Shown here: positions 44,132-52,591 of the stretch, in pieces
How the letters are laid out: each line of letters starts with the position of its first letter
Position numbering within the stretch: position 1 is the first letter of the stretch
NCBI RefSeq assembly: GCF_008727735.1
Contig: NZ_CP044227.1
Span: forward strand, 1,488,001 to 1,552,000
From: Flintibacter sp. KGMB00164
GTDB lineage: Bacteria > Bacillota > Clostridia > Oscillospirales > Oscillospiraceae
Direction of reading: 5' to 3'
Length of the DNA stretch: 64,000 nt
Made by a program: the position numbers and the translations under genes
Notes under the pieces: model-generated
Told to the model about the DNA's origin: nothing
The model's input: only the letters and a program-made list of their open reading frames with translations
Databases searched by the model: none

Positions 44132-45319
44132 ATGGCTGGAATTTTAAGTGGAGTAAAAGTGCTGGATCTTACCCGAGTGCTGGCAGGTCCCTACTGCGGC
44201 ATGATGCTGGCAGACATGGGAGCCGACGTCATCAAGATCGAACTGCCCGGACGGGGAGATGATTCCCGTGGCAACGCCCCCATCGTCAACGGCGAGAGCG
44301 CCTACTTCATGAACCTGAACCGGAACAAGTACGGCATGACCCTGAACCTGAAGAGCGAGGAAGGCAAGAAGATCTTCCTGGAGCTGGTGAAGCAGAGCGA
44401 CATCGTGCTGGAGAATTACCGTCCCGGCGTCATGGACAAGCTGGGCCTGGGCTATGAAGAACTGCGCAAGGTGAACCCCGCCATCGTCTACGGCTGCGTG
44501 TCCGGCTTCGGTCACTACGGCCCCTACTCCAAGCGGGCGGGCTACGACATCATTGGCCAGGCCATGAGCGGTCTGATGAGCACCACCGGCTGGCCCGATA
44601 CCCCGCCCACCCGCACCGGCACCGCTATTTCCGACGTCGTGGGCGGCCTGAGCTGCTGCATCGGCGTGCTGGCGGCCTACTGCAACCGCCTGAAGACCGG
44701 CGTGGGAGATAAGGTAGACATCTCCCTGGTGGACGGCATGGTTTCCTCCCTGGAGATCATCAACATGATCTACCTGTGCACCGGCCGCGTGCCCTCTCCC
44801 ATCGGCAACCGCTACGAGGCCATCTACCCCTACGACTCCTTCCAGGCCGCCGACGGCTATGTCATCATCGCCTGCGGCAACGACAAGCTCTACAACCTGC
44901 TCAAGGGCGTGCTCCAGATCCCCGAGCTGGAGGATGAGAAGTTTGACAAGAACATCAAGCGCGTAGAGAACCACGCGGCCCTGAAGCCCATCATTGAGAG
45001 CTGGACCCGGGAACGGAAGATCGACGACATTGTGGAATTGCTTCTGGCCGCTGGTATCCCCGCCGGTCCTATCAACACCATCGACCGCGTGGTGGCAGAT
45101 CCCCACATTGCCGGCGCCCGTGAGATGTTTGTGGAGTGCGACCACCCTGTGGCCGGCAAGGTGAAGATCACCAACAGCCACCTGAAGTTTACCAACAACA
45201 AGACCTCCATCCGCATGCGCTCTCCGCTGCTGGGTGAGCACAACGACCAGATCCTGAAGGAACGTCTTGGCATGAGCGAGGAAGAGATCGCCAGGCTCAA
45301 GGAAGAGAATGTATTTTAA
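44132..45319 (+). CDS. Class III (CaiB/BaiF) CoA-transferase
   Basis: A 395-residue family III CoA-transferase. LDLTRVLAGPYCGMMLADMGADVIKIE (about 10-36) is the family hallmark, and the catalytic aspartate is at the expected place in DISLVDGMVSSLE (about 195). It moves CoA from a donor such as succinyl-CoA or acetyl-CoA to an organic acid. The ATG at 44132 has GCGGAGG at 7 bases. It heads a catabolic operon with an HMG-CoA-lyase-type enzyme 17 bases downstream, so I infer activation of a 3-hydroxy-3-methyl dicarboxylic acid, with formyl-CoA and carnitine transferases as alternatives. Confidence 0.88.
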   Translation: MAGILSGVKVLDLTRVLAGPYCGMMLADMGADVIKIELPGRGDDSRGNAPIVNGESAYFMNLNRNKYGMTLNLKSEEGKKIFLELVKQSDIVLENYRPGVMDKLGLGYEELRKVNPAIVYGCVSGFGHYGPYSKRAGYDIIGQAMSGLMSTTGWPDTPPTRTGTAISDVVGGLSCCIGVLAAYCNRLKTGVGDKVDISLVDGMVSSLEIINMIYLCTGRVPSPIGNRYEAIYPYDSFQAADGYVIIACGNDKLYNLLKGVLQIPELEDEKFDKNIKRVENHAALKPIIESWTRERKIDDIVELLLAAGIPAGPINTIDRVVADPHIAGAREMFVECDHPVAGKVKITNSHLKFTNNKTSIRMRSPLLGEHNDQILKERLGMSEEEIARLKEENVF

Positions 45320-45336
45320 CAAAGGGAGGTGAACGT

Positions 45337-46239
45337 ATGAACAAGCATGTTACCGTAGCTGAGATCGGTCCCCGGGACGGATTTCAGAGCATCAGCTGCA
45401 TGATGATCCCCACCGAAACTAAGCTGGAGATCATTGAGGCTATCCTGGACTCCGGGGTAAAGAAGCTCCAGTGCACCAGCTTTGTCAGCCCCAAGGCCAT
45501 CCCCCAAATGCAGGATGCCACCCAGATCGCCCAGACCCTGCTGGAGAAGCACCCGGAGGTGGACCTGTTCGCCCTGGTCCCCAACTTCCGGGGCGCCCAG
45601 TCCGCCGTGGAAGCTGGGCTGAAGACAGTCTCACCGGTTATCTCCCTGAGCGTCAGCCACAACCAGAACAACGTGCGCCGGACCCACGAGCAGTCCTTTG
45701 ACGAACTTAAGCGCATCATGGATACCTTCCCTGAGCTGAACATCGACCTGGATGTGGCCACCGCCTTCGGCTGCCCCTTTGAGGGCCGGATGACGGTTCC
45801 CGCTCTGGTGGACTTTGTAGGCAAATTGTATGATTTGGGTATCCGCAGCTTCAATATCTGTGATACCATTGGAGTAGCCTACCCCACTCAGATTCGGGAG
45901 ACCTTCCAGGCTCTGATGGCCGCCTATCCCGACGTGCACTTCTCGGTACATATCCACGACACCCGCAATATGGGCATTCTCAACAGCCTGGAGGCGGTGC
46001 GCTGCGGGGTAGACACGGTGCAGACCACTCTGGGCGGCCTGGGCGGCTGCCCCTTTGCCCCCGGCGCCACCGGCAACACCGCCACGGAAGACTTTGTCTA
46101 TCTGCTGGACCGGGAGGGCTATGAGACCGGCATCGACCAGAAGAAGCTGCTGGCCGCCGCTAAGCTGGAGGTGGAGAAGATCCCCGGCAATTACAGCGGC
46201 CACCATATCCACATCAATGTGGAGCAGAAGGGATTTTAA
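45337..46239 (+). CDS. Hydroxymethylglutaryl-CoA lyase-type enzyme
   Basis: A 300-residue TIM-barrel of the HMGL-like family. The AEIGPRDGFQS motif (about 7-17), the metal ligands HIHDTRNMG (about 206-214) and the active-site cysteine loop GGLGGCPFAPGATGN (about 231-245) all match HMG-CoA lyase. It would cleave HMG-CoA to acetyl-CoA and acetoacetate, or a related 3-hydroxy-3-methyl acyl-CoA. Next to a family III CoA-transferase it gives a two-step pathway from the free acid. GGGAGG precedes the ATG. Confidence 0.88.
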   Translation: MNKHVTVAEIGPRDGFQSISCMMIPTETKLEIIEAILDSGVKKLQCTSFVSPKAIPQMQDATQIAQTLLEKHPEVDLFALVPNFRGAQSAVEAGLKTVSPVISLSVSHNQNNVRRTHEQSFDELKRIMDTFPELNIDLDVATAFGCPFEGRMTVPALVDFVGKLYDLGIRSFNICDTIGVAYPTQIRETFQALMAAYPDVHFSVHIHDTRNMGILNSLEAVRCGVDTVQTTLGGLGGCPFAPGATGNTATEDFVYLLDREGYETGIDQKKLLAAAKLEVEKIPGNYSGHHIHINVEQKGF

Positions 46240-46276
46240 TATCCTGCGTAAGCCTGCCAACAAAGGAGTTTAATTT

Positions 46277-46654
46277 ATGAAAATCAACCATCTAGACCAT
46301 CTTGTTATTACAACCCAAGACCTTGAAAAATGCTTGCATTTCTATGTGGATATTTTGGATATGGAGCTGGATGACCGGAATGGTCGCTATGCGGTGAAAT
46401 TTGGACAGCAGAAATTTAATATTCATCGCAAAAAAGCCGAATTTTTACCCGCGGCTCAAAACGTGACCTATGGTAGTCAGGATGTGTGTCTCATTGCGGA
46501 GGGAGACATTGAGAAAATTAAAAGTGAGATTGAGGCCAAAGGCTGGCCTATTGAACTAGGCGTTGTTAAGCGCACGGGAGCCTGTGGCCCGATTGACAGC
46601 GTTTATCTCAGAGATCCAGATGGAAACTTAGTAGAAATTAGTGTGTACTGTTAA
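46277..46654 (+). CDS. VOC (glyoxalase/dioxygenase) superfamily protein
   Basis: A 125-residue vicinal-oxygen-chelate protein with the paired beta-alpha-beta-beta-beta modules: LDHLVITTQDLEKCLHFYVDILDM (residues 6-29) and DSVYLRDPDGNLVEISVYC (about 107-125). Metal ligands H8, E69-region and E121 are plausible. Members are glyoxalases, epimerases or resistance proteins; an epimerase or lyase role in the CoA-acid pathway is possible. The DNA from here to about 47.96 kb is clearly more AT-rich than its neighbours, with codons such as TTA and AAA, so this pair may be of separate origin. Confidence 0.8.
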   Translation: MKINHLDHLVITTQDLEKCLHFYVDILDMELDDRNGRYAVKFGQQKFNIHRKKAEFLPAAQNVTYGSQDVCLIAEGDIEKIKSEIEAKGWPIELGVVKRTGACGPIDSVYLRDPDGNLVEISVYC

Positions 46655-46696
46655 GCGATTATCCAAAAATATACTTAATGAGTGGGTGGGAGTAAT

Positions 46697-47956
46697 ATGT
46701 TAGGGATTATTTCTCTTATTGTTCTTTTTGTCATAGTCGCGCTTGGATTTATTCGCAAGGCAAATGTGGGTCTGTTGGCCATCGCAGCAGCAGCCATTTT
46801 GGCATATGCATCTGGGGAGTACACGTCAAAGGAAGTAACTGCTGGCTTTAGTGCGTCACTTTTAATGACTTTGCTGGGTGTGACGTTGTTTTTTGGCATT
46901 GTGCAGTCCAATGGATGTTTGGAACTGCTGATGAAAAAGATTGTCGTAAAATTCGATCGTCAGGTTTGGTTTGTTCCTATTCTGATATATGCCGTTGGAT
47001 GGACCATGTCTGCGGTTGGTCCTGGTTGTGTACCGACATTGGCTTTCGTAGCTACGCTGTCCATTCCTCTAGCACATCAGACCGGATATAATCCCATTAT
47101 GTTGATGATGATTGGAGATTTGGCTACATACTCTGGACGGTATACCAGTATTACTCCAGAGGGCATTCTGGTTTCTAAGCTCATGAGTGAGCAGGGAATT
47201 GAAAATGTTCTTACCCCTATGATAATCAACACCTTTATTGGCAGTGTGATTCTGTCCGTTATTGTTTTCATTTTCTACAAAGGATACAAAGTTAAAAAGC
47301 CCGAGGCTATGACGGGTATGAGTGATAATGAGGTTTTTACCGGGAAACAGATCATTGCCTTAGTGAGCATTTTGATTATGCTGTGCGGAGTAATCTTCCT
47401 TAGCATGGATGTGGGATTGGCGTCCTTTATTCTCAGCGCAGTGCTTATTTTGGTGGGAATTGGTGATCAAAAAGCAGCCCTAAAAAATGTGCCATGGAAT
47501 ACGATTCTGTTAGTATGCGGCGTTGGCGTGCTCATGAATTTGGTCATTGGGTCTGGAGGCATTGATCTGCTGGCCTCATTGATGTCTTCTATTATGTCTG
47601 CAAACACGGCAGCTCCTATTGCTGGAATTGCTGCGGGTTGTATGTCTTGGTTTTCTTCTACTATGGGTGTGGTTCTGCCTACTCTGCTTCCCACTGTGGG
47701 AGGAATTGTTGAAAGCGTGCCTGGTGCGTCTGCAGTTGAAATTATCAGTACCATCGGTATTGTTTCTGCTTGTGCCGGATTCAGCCCTGCCTCTACTGTA
47801 GGCGCTATTATCATGGGTGCAATCGATGGAGATGAAATATTCTCTAAGCAAAAAGACTCCAACAAGCTGTTTGTTGAGTTGTTTGCCTGGTCAGTGTTTT
47901 GTGTACTGTTCCTTGCTTTGCTGGCGTTTCTGGGTATATTCGGCATCGTAAAATAA
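46697..47956 (+). CDS. SLC13/MatC-like dicarboxylate permease
   Basis: A 419-residue membrane protein with about 11-12 helices, of the ion-transporter superfamily that includes MatC and C4-dicarboxylate permeases. SAVGPGCVPTLAFVATLSIPLA (about 101-122) and the second-half FSSTMGVVLPTLLPTVGG (about 321-338) are the paired substrate loops of an inverted-repeat fold. Probably it imports the di- or tricarboxylic acid degraded by the flanking enzymes. I chose ATG at 46697 after GGTGGGAG; the GTG five codons earlier is weaker. AT-rich like the VOC gene. Confidence 0.78.
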   Translation: MLGIISLIVLFVIVALGFIRKANVGLLAIAAAAILAYASGEYTSKEVTAGFSASLLMTLLGVTLFFGIVQSNGCLELLMKKIVVKFDRQVWFVPILIYAVGWTMSAVGPGCVPTLAFVATLSIPLAHQTGYNPIMLMMIGDLATYSGRYTSITPEGILVSKLMSEQGIENVLTPMIINTFIGSVILSVIVFIFYKGYKVKKPEAMTGMSDNEVFTGKQIIALVSILIMLCGVIFLSMDVGLASFILSAVLILVGIGDQKAALKNVPWNTILLVCGVGVLMNLVIGSGGIDLLASLMSSIMSANTAAPIAGIAAGCMSWFSSTMGVVLPTLLPTVGGIVESVPGASAVEIISTIGIVSACAGFSPASTVGAIIMGAIDGDEIFSKQKDSNKLFVELFAWSVFCVLFLALLAFLGIFGIVK

Positions 47957-48004
47957 TTATGGAGCCAAGTAAATAAAACAGTTTTTGCTCCAGTAATTGT
48001 GAAC

Positions 48005-48040
48005 TTGGCGCCTGGCCGTTACAACGCGGTCGGGCGCCAA
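48005..48040 (+). other. Hairpin between permease and transketolase genes
   Basis: TTGGCGCCTGGCCG and CGGTCGGGCGCCAA form a 14-pair stem (two G-U pairs) with loop TTACAACG. Only AAACAAATTT follows, so it is a weak terminator or an mRNA-processing/stability element. Confidence 0.5.
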
Positions 48041-48074
48041 AACAAATTTATATACTAAAGAAATGGAGGTCGAC

Positions 48075-48902
48075 ATGGATTATCAAAGCTTATCATCCCT
48101 CTGCACCCAGGTGCGGGGTGACATTTTGAACATGACCCACAAGGCCGGCTCCGGCCATCCCGGCGGCTCTCTCTCGGCCGTGGAGCTGCTGGTGGGGCTC
48201 TACTTCAGCGGTGAGATGGCGGTGGACGCCAGCCATCCCGATTGGGAGGAGCGGGACCGCTTTATCCTCTCTAAGGGCCATGTGGCGCCGGTACTGTACA
48301 GCGTGCTGGCCCGCAAGGGCTTCTTCCCGGTGGAGGAGCTGTGGACCCTGCGCAAGCTGGACAGCATCCTCCAGGGTCACCCCCACATGGGCCACACCCC
48401 CGGGCTGGACTGCTCCAGCGGCTCTCTGGGCCAGGGGCTGTCCATTGCCAACGGCCTGGCCCTGGCTTTCCGGATGCAGGGGAGAGACAACCGGGTGTAC
48501 TGCCTGCTGGGAGACGGCGAACTCCAGGAGGGCCAGGTGTGGGAGGCGGTCATGACGGCCGCCCAGCATAAGCTGGACAACCTGTGCGCTATGGTGGACT
48601 ACAACCGGGTGCAGCTGGACGGAACTTTGGCCGAGATCAAGGATCTGGGCGACTTGGCTGCCAAGTGGCGGGACTTTGGATGGAATGTGATCGAGCTGGA
48701 CGGCCACGACATCCAAGCGGTGGTAGAGGCCTACCGGCAGGTCAAGGCCTGCAAGGGGAAACCCACGGTGCTCATGGCCAACACCATCAAGGGCAAGGGT
48801 GTCTCCTTTATGGAGAACGACTGCAACTGGCACGGAAACGCCCCCAACGCGGAGCAGCTCCGGCAGGCACTTTCGGAACTGGGATTGGAGGGAGAGCAAT
48901 GA
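48075..48902 (+). CDS. Transketolase, N-terminal (thiamine diphosphate) subunit
   Basis: A 275-residue split transketolase N-half. SGHPGGSLSAVELLVGLYF (about 22-40), the catalytic His in LSKGHVAPVLY (about 61-71), and the TPP-magnesium motif GDGELQEGQVWEA...N (about 147-180, with VDYNRVQ) are intact. The split arrangement with a C-terminal subunit is common in clostridia. The start at 48075 is 5 bases after GGAGG; the gene overlaps its partner by 4 bases. It may supply C2-unit transfer for the pentose phosphate pathway or a dedicated sugar route such as apulose or xylulose phosphates. Confidence 0.9.
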   Translation: MDYQSLSSLCTQVRGDILNMTHKAGSGHPGGSLSAVELLVGLYFSGEMAVDASHPDWEERDRFILSKGHVAPVLYSVLARKGFFPVEELWTLRKLDSILQGHPHMGHTPGLDCSSGSLGQGLSIANGLALAFRMQGRDNRVYCLLGDGELQEGQVWEAVMTAAQHKLDNLCAMVDYNRVQLDGTLAEIKDLGDLAAKWRDFGWNVIELDGHDIQAVVEAYRQVKACKGKPTVLMANTIKGKGVSFMENDCNWHGNAPNAEQLRQALSELGLEGEQ

Positions 48903-49831
48903 ACAAGATTCCCATGCGTGACGGATACGGCAAGGCCCTCTTAAAGCTCATTGGAGACGGAAAACCGGTGGTGGCGCTGGATGCCGATGTGGCCAAATCC
49001 ACCCGCACGGTCTGGGTGCGGGATCAGTACCCGGAGCACTTCTTGGACATGGGCATTGCCGAGCAGGACATGGTAGGCACCGCCTCCGGTCTGGCTCTGG
49101 GCGGTATCATTCCCTTCGCCTCCACCTACGGCGTGTTTTTGGCCGGACGGGCCTGGGATCAGATCCGCACGACGGTGTGCTATAATAACCTCAACGTCAA
49201 GCTGGCCGGAGCTCACGCGGGTATCTCAGTGGGACCGGACGGGGCTACCCACCAGGCCCTAGAGGATGTTGCCCTCATGCGGGTGCTGCCCAATATGACG
49301 GTGGTAGTTCCCTGTGACGCGGTGGAGACGGAGAAAGCCACCCTGGCTTTGGCAGAGCGGGAGGGACCCTGCTACATCCGCTTCGGCCGGGAGGCGGTGC
49401 CCGTTATTACCGACGAGGACAGTCCTTTTGAAATTGGCAAGGCCAACGTACTTCGGGACGGTAAAGATGCAGTGCTCTTTGCCAATGGGGCCATGGTCTA
49501 TGAGGGATTGGAGGCCGCCAAGCAGTTGGCAGGGGAGGGGATCGACCTGATGGTGGTCAATCTCCACACCGTCAAGCCGCTGGATCAGGAAGCCGTTGTG
49601 GCCGCAGCCCGAAAAACCGGTCGGGTCATCACCGCAGAAGAGCACCAGGCGGCAGGCGGCATGGGCAGCGCGGTGGCGGAATGCCTGGCCCAGCACTATC
49701 CGGTCCCCATGCGTATCCTGGGCATGCAGGACGGCTTTGGTGAGTCTGGCGCGCCCGATGAATTGATGAAGCGGTACGGATTCAGTTCTGACGCTATTTA
49801 TCAGGCGGTAAAGGATTTCGTGGCACCATAA
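48899..49831 (+). CDS. Transketolase, C-terminal subunit
   Basis: A 310-residue pyrimidine-binding plus C-terminal half. LDADVAKSTRT (about 24), the catalytic glutamate in DMGIAEQDMVGTASGLAL (about 52-69), FASTYGVFLAGRAWDQ (about 77-92) and the C-terminal NLHTVKPLD (about 219) are typical. It overlaps the N-subunit gene by 4 bases. The preceding gap from the permease holds a weak hairpin, so the pair could be cotranscribed with the CoA-transferase operon. Confidence 0.9.
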   Translation: MNKIPMRDGYGKALLKLIGDGKPVVALDADVAKSTRTVWVRDQYPEHFLDMGIAEQDMVGTASGLALGGIIPFASTYGVFLAGRAWDQIRTTVCYNNLNVKLAGAHAGISVGPDGATHQALEDVALMRVLPNMTVVVPCDAVETEKATLALAEREGPCYIRFGREAVPVITDEDSPFEIGKANVLRDGKDAVLFANGAMVYEGLEAAKQLAGEGIDLMVVNLHTVKPLDQEAVVAAARKTGRVITAEEHQAAGGMGSAVAECLAQHYPVPMRILGMQDGFGESGAPDELMKRYGFSSDAIYQAVKDFVAP

Positions 49832-49852
49832 AAGGTTAAAAGCAGAGTAAAA

Positions 49853-49898
49853 CCAGGGCGCGGACTTGGGATCAAGTCCGCGCCCTGGTTGCTATTTT
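49853..49898. terminator. Terminator after the transketolase genes
   Basis: Perfect 16-base arms (49853-49868 and 49873-49888) around GGAT, followed by TTGCTATTTT; it also faces the convergent glycosidase gene. Confidence 0.9.
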
Positions 49899-49912
49899 AA
49901 ACTAATATACGG

Positions 49913-51448
49913 TTATAAAATAAGGAAGGTACAGCTGCCCGGAGCAAGCAAAGCGTTACCCTGAGGCTGCCGCTGCGCAGCAAGCTCAGGAATCCTGCAA
50001 ACGCCTGAAATCGTCAATTCTTTTCCGTTGAGCAAAACCGTAGGAGAACGCATCGTCTGGGCATGCAGCGTGTAACGCATGGCCTCTTTGGGAAGCGTCA
50101 CGGTAAGGGCATCGGTCAACGAATTGTTCACGATCAAATATGCCGCTCCTGGTTTTCCATCCTTGCGAGAACGGCAATAGACATGGGCGCTGTCTCTGTT
50201 CATCGCCTCACAATCATATACTGCAGTTCCCATCAATCGGTTCCAGAGCAAAACGGCATAATAGTTGGGCCGGGGCAAAAAACTGCCGGGTTCCAGAAAG
50301 CCGTAGTCGGAGGAGGCCAGAGTATTGTGGAAAATAACGCCGTTGGTAATCGTACCGTAGCTGCCTAATTCATTCAGGGTGCGCAGAACATCCAGATAGG
50401 TGGAGGCCCAGGTATTTCCGCCTCCGCCGGCGTCCCCTGATTCCGTAACCCACATTGGTCCCCCGGGGACAAATTTGTCCCGCAGTGCCGTATGGGCTTT
50501 GGCACAGGCCGGTGCGACCGCCAAATATGCATCGGTGTGGGCCATCTGTCCGGGCCAGTGGGCAGACGGTATAACTCCGGCGATCCGCTCTGAGACCCCG
50601 TTGTAGCAGTGATAGCTGAACACATCCAGAGGGATTTGTGTTTCCTCCAACAGTTCCTGCGTAGTACAGGTCTTGGTCAGAGCGGCAATTCCTGCTCCAA
50701 AGTCCTTGCTTTTCACACTTTTTACAGAGGGGTCTCCGGTAGTGCATGGACCAACCAGAAGGCATTTGGGGTAATTAGCCCGGACCCACGCATACAGGAT
50801 ATCCTGGTCACGGGCGTAGTCGGCAGCGGTATAGCCTTTTGGCGCACCAGATAGTTCCAGCATATTGGGTTCGTTCATAAACTCTACGGCGCTGATATCC
50901 ACTCCGTGGTGGTGGCTGAAGTCAAAAATCTTTTTTGCCTGGGTCAGATCCAGCGCTCCGCCGTTTGGGTGGTCACCGGCACAGTTACTTACCGAGATCA
51001 GGAGCTTTGCTCCCACATAGGACACAAAGTCCAAAACACCAATCCACTGCTCGCCAGTCAAAACATTGGCATAACCTTCCGGGGGTTTCCCTCCGGTCAC
51101 CCCATCCAGGTCGTAATATGTCTTCGTCGCCCAGGTGCCCGATACTCGGACCCACGCAGGACCCAGCTGTCTGGCCAGCTCCCGCAGACGCTTATTGGTC
51201 AGATCAATGGGGGGATAGCACTGCATCAGTTCCGGCATTGCGGTCACATCTGTCAATGCTGTAACGGTCAGAAACTCCTGCGTCCCGGCGATCTGCTCCG
51301 CGGTATACGACTTCCAGAACGTACCGCCGGTCACCTCTGTCATTTCAATGTTGTAGGACATCAGCCGCTCATCCACGTGGCGGATGAGGTGAGCCGGCTG
51401 GGCCTGCAAAGAAATGCTCTCCCTTGGAGCTTGACTTACGTTTTTCAT
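49913..51448 (-). CDS. GH79-like (heparanase/glucuronidase-type) glycosidase, cytoplasmic
   Basis: A 511-residue TIM-barrel plus beta-sandwich protein resembling family GH79. The putative acid/base is in VEFMNEPNM (about 192-200) and the nucleophile in MWVTESGDAGGG (about 337-348), with HCYNG between (about 279). GH79 members cleave glucuronides, including heparan and flavonoid glucuronides. No signal peptide is seen, so it acts inside the cell on imported sugars. I chose the ATG at 51448, after AGAGGTG, over one 26 codons upstream without such a site. No sugar transporter adjoins. Confidence 0.7.
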   Translation of the reverse strand: MKNVSQAPRESISLQAQPAHLIRHVDERLMSYNIEMTEVTGGTFWKSYTAEQIAGTQEFLTVTALTDVTAMPELMQCYPPIDLTNKRLRELARQLGPAWVRVSGTWATKTYYDLDGVTGGKPPEGYANVLTGEQWIGVLDFVSYVGAKLLISVSNCAGDHPNGGALDLTQAKKIFDFSHHHGVDISAVEFMNEPNMLELSGAPKGYTAADYARDQDILYAWVRANYPKCLLVGPCTTGDPSVKSVKSKDFGAGIAALTKTCTTQELLEETQIPLDVFSYHCYNGVSERIAGVIPSAHWPGQMAHTDAYLAVAPACAKAHTALRDKFVPGGPMWVTESGDAGGGGNTWASTYLDVLRTLNELGSYGTITNGVIFHNTLASSDYGFLEPGSFLPRPNYYAVLLWNRLMGTAVYDCEAMNRDSAHVYCRSRKDGKPGAAYLIVNNSLTDALTVTLPKEAMRYTLHAQTMRSPTVLLNGKELTISGVCRIPELAAQRQPQGNALLAPGSCTFLIL

Positions 51449-51756
51449 ATACAGTGACACCTCTTCATTTGAAATCGATACGGTCTTCTTACCGAAACTT
51501 ACAGCCCGAAAGGCCAGCACTGGCATTCAGCGCCCATTGTGCAGTATGTGAGGAATATTGTAATCATGAAGCCCGTTGATTTCATTGGGCAAAGCACTGT
51601 GTACGTTACACTTTTTCTCAGTTTCAGGATCAATGTTACATTTTGGGACAAAACACGCGTTTTGTCCCATGCCTTTGAAGGAACCATTCGTTCTGATACA
51701 GGCTATAAATTTGGACACACCAATTGATTTGTCCAAAGATAACCTGTCCCATCGTG
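51449..51756. other. Gap between the GH79-like and TetR leaders with a 24-base palindrome
   Basis: No gene. A perfect hairpin GGGACAAAAC-ACGC-GTTTTGTCCC is at 51645-51668; no T-run follows on either strand, so an operator or a processing site is more likely than a terminator. AT-rich compared with the neighbourhood. Confidence 0.55.
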
Positions 51757-51785
51757 TTGAGAATGATCCGGCAATATGATATACT
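51757..51785 (+). promoter_or_regulatory. Promoter of the riboswitch-tetR transcript
   Basis: TTGAGA (51757-51762), 17 bases, TATACT (51780-51785). Confidence 0.75.
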
Positions 51786-51791
51786 AATTTT

Positions 51792-51904
51792 ATATAAGGG
51801 AGTAGTCAGCACTTTGGTGTGGTGATACCAACATACTGGAGCTTTCCTGGTATTATCTTAAATGACGAGACTTATCTGTTTGGGCAGGTAAGTCTCTTTT
51901 TTTA
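51792..51904 (+). ncRNA. Probable yybP-ykoY (manganese) riboswitch with terminator
   Basis: Three landmark segments of the yybP-ykoY class occur in order: GGGAGTAG (51808-51815), CAACATACT (51829-51858 region) and GACGAGAC (51864-51871). ATAAG (51803-51807 region) can pair with CTTAT (51871-51875) as the closing P1 helix, and ATACC/GGTAT close the inner loop. The 3' P1 strand also lies in a terminator, GAGACTTA (51867-51874) with TAAGTCTC (51889-51896), followed by seven T's. This predicts Mn2+-dependent antitermination. An Infernal search with RF00080 would settle it. Confidence 0.7.
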
Positions 51905-51929
51905 CAGCCGCAAAGGGAGGGGATCGGGT

Positions 51930-52514
51930 ATGGCAGATTCCAATATCACAAAACGGGCTCTGGCGACTTCTTTGAAGGAGCTGATGCTGGAACAGCCCTT
52001 TGACAAGATCAATGTGGCGCAAATCTGCGCGCGCTGCAATATGAATCGAAAGAGCTTTTACTATCACTTCAAGGACAAATATGATCTTGTAAACTGGATC
52101 TTCGATACGGAGTTTATTGCCTTGATGAAGGATGAGAATCTGGACGCCAATTATCCAAACTATAAGGAACGCTGGGGGTTTATCGAGAAAATTTGCGGGT
52201 ATTTTTATGAAAACCACGCATTTTACCGCAAAGCGCTGCAGATCAAAGGGCAAAACTCCTTCAGTGACCATTTCCGTGAGTATATTCGGCCGCTTTTGGC
52301 CGATCGCATTTCTCATCTGCTTGGGCAGGAGCAGCCGGATGAGTTCATCATGGAGTTTTTTACTGACGCGGTGCTCTGTGCCATGGAACGCTGGCTGCTG
52401 AACAAGGAGTGCATGCCGCCGGAACAATTTCTGGCAAAGATCAAAGTGATTATGGAGGACGGCGCTCAATCCATCTGTCGGGAGATGGCTCAGACAGAGC
52501 AGGCATCTTCCTGA
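51930..52514 (+). CDS. TetR-family regulator (DhaS-like C-terminal type)
   Basis: A 194-residue TetR protein. The helix-turn-helix (about 8-52) reads FDKINVAQICARCNMNRKSFYYHFKDKYDLVNWIF, a form seen in DhaS-type and clostridial TetR proteins that regulate neighbouring genes. The ATG at 51930 follows GGGAGGGG and comes 30 bases after the riboswitch terminator. A convergent terminator separates it from the radical-SAM-like gene. Its target is not certain; the palindrome between the two radical SAM genes at 53.67-53.71 kb is a candidate. Confidence 0.85.
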   Translation: MADSNITKRALATSLKELMLEQPFDKINVAQICARCNMNRKSFYYHFKDKYDLVNWIFDTEFIALMKDENLDANYPNYKERWGFIEKICGYFYENHAFYRKALQIKGQNSFSDHFREYIRPLLADRISHLLGQEQPDEFIMEFFTDAVLCAMERWLLNKECMPPEQFLAKIKVIMEDGAQSICREMAQTEQASS

Positions 52515-52548
52515 CAGCATCAGGCCGCAGATGATATAAAACAGAACC

Positions 52549-52590
52549 GAGGGCGTATCGCATAAAACTGCGATACGCCCTCATATTTTG
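52549..52590. terminator. Bidirectional terminator between tetR and the radical-SAM-like gene
   Basis: GAGGGCGTATCGCA and TGCGATACGCCCTC arms (14 bases, perfect) around TAAAAC, then ATATTTTGG. Confidence 0.88.
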
Positions 52591-52591
52591 G

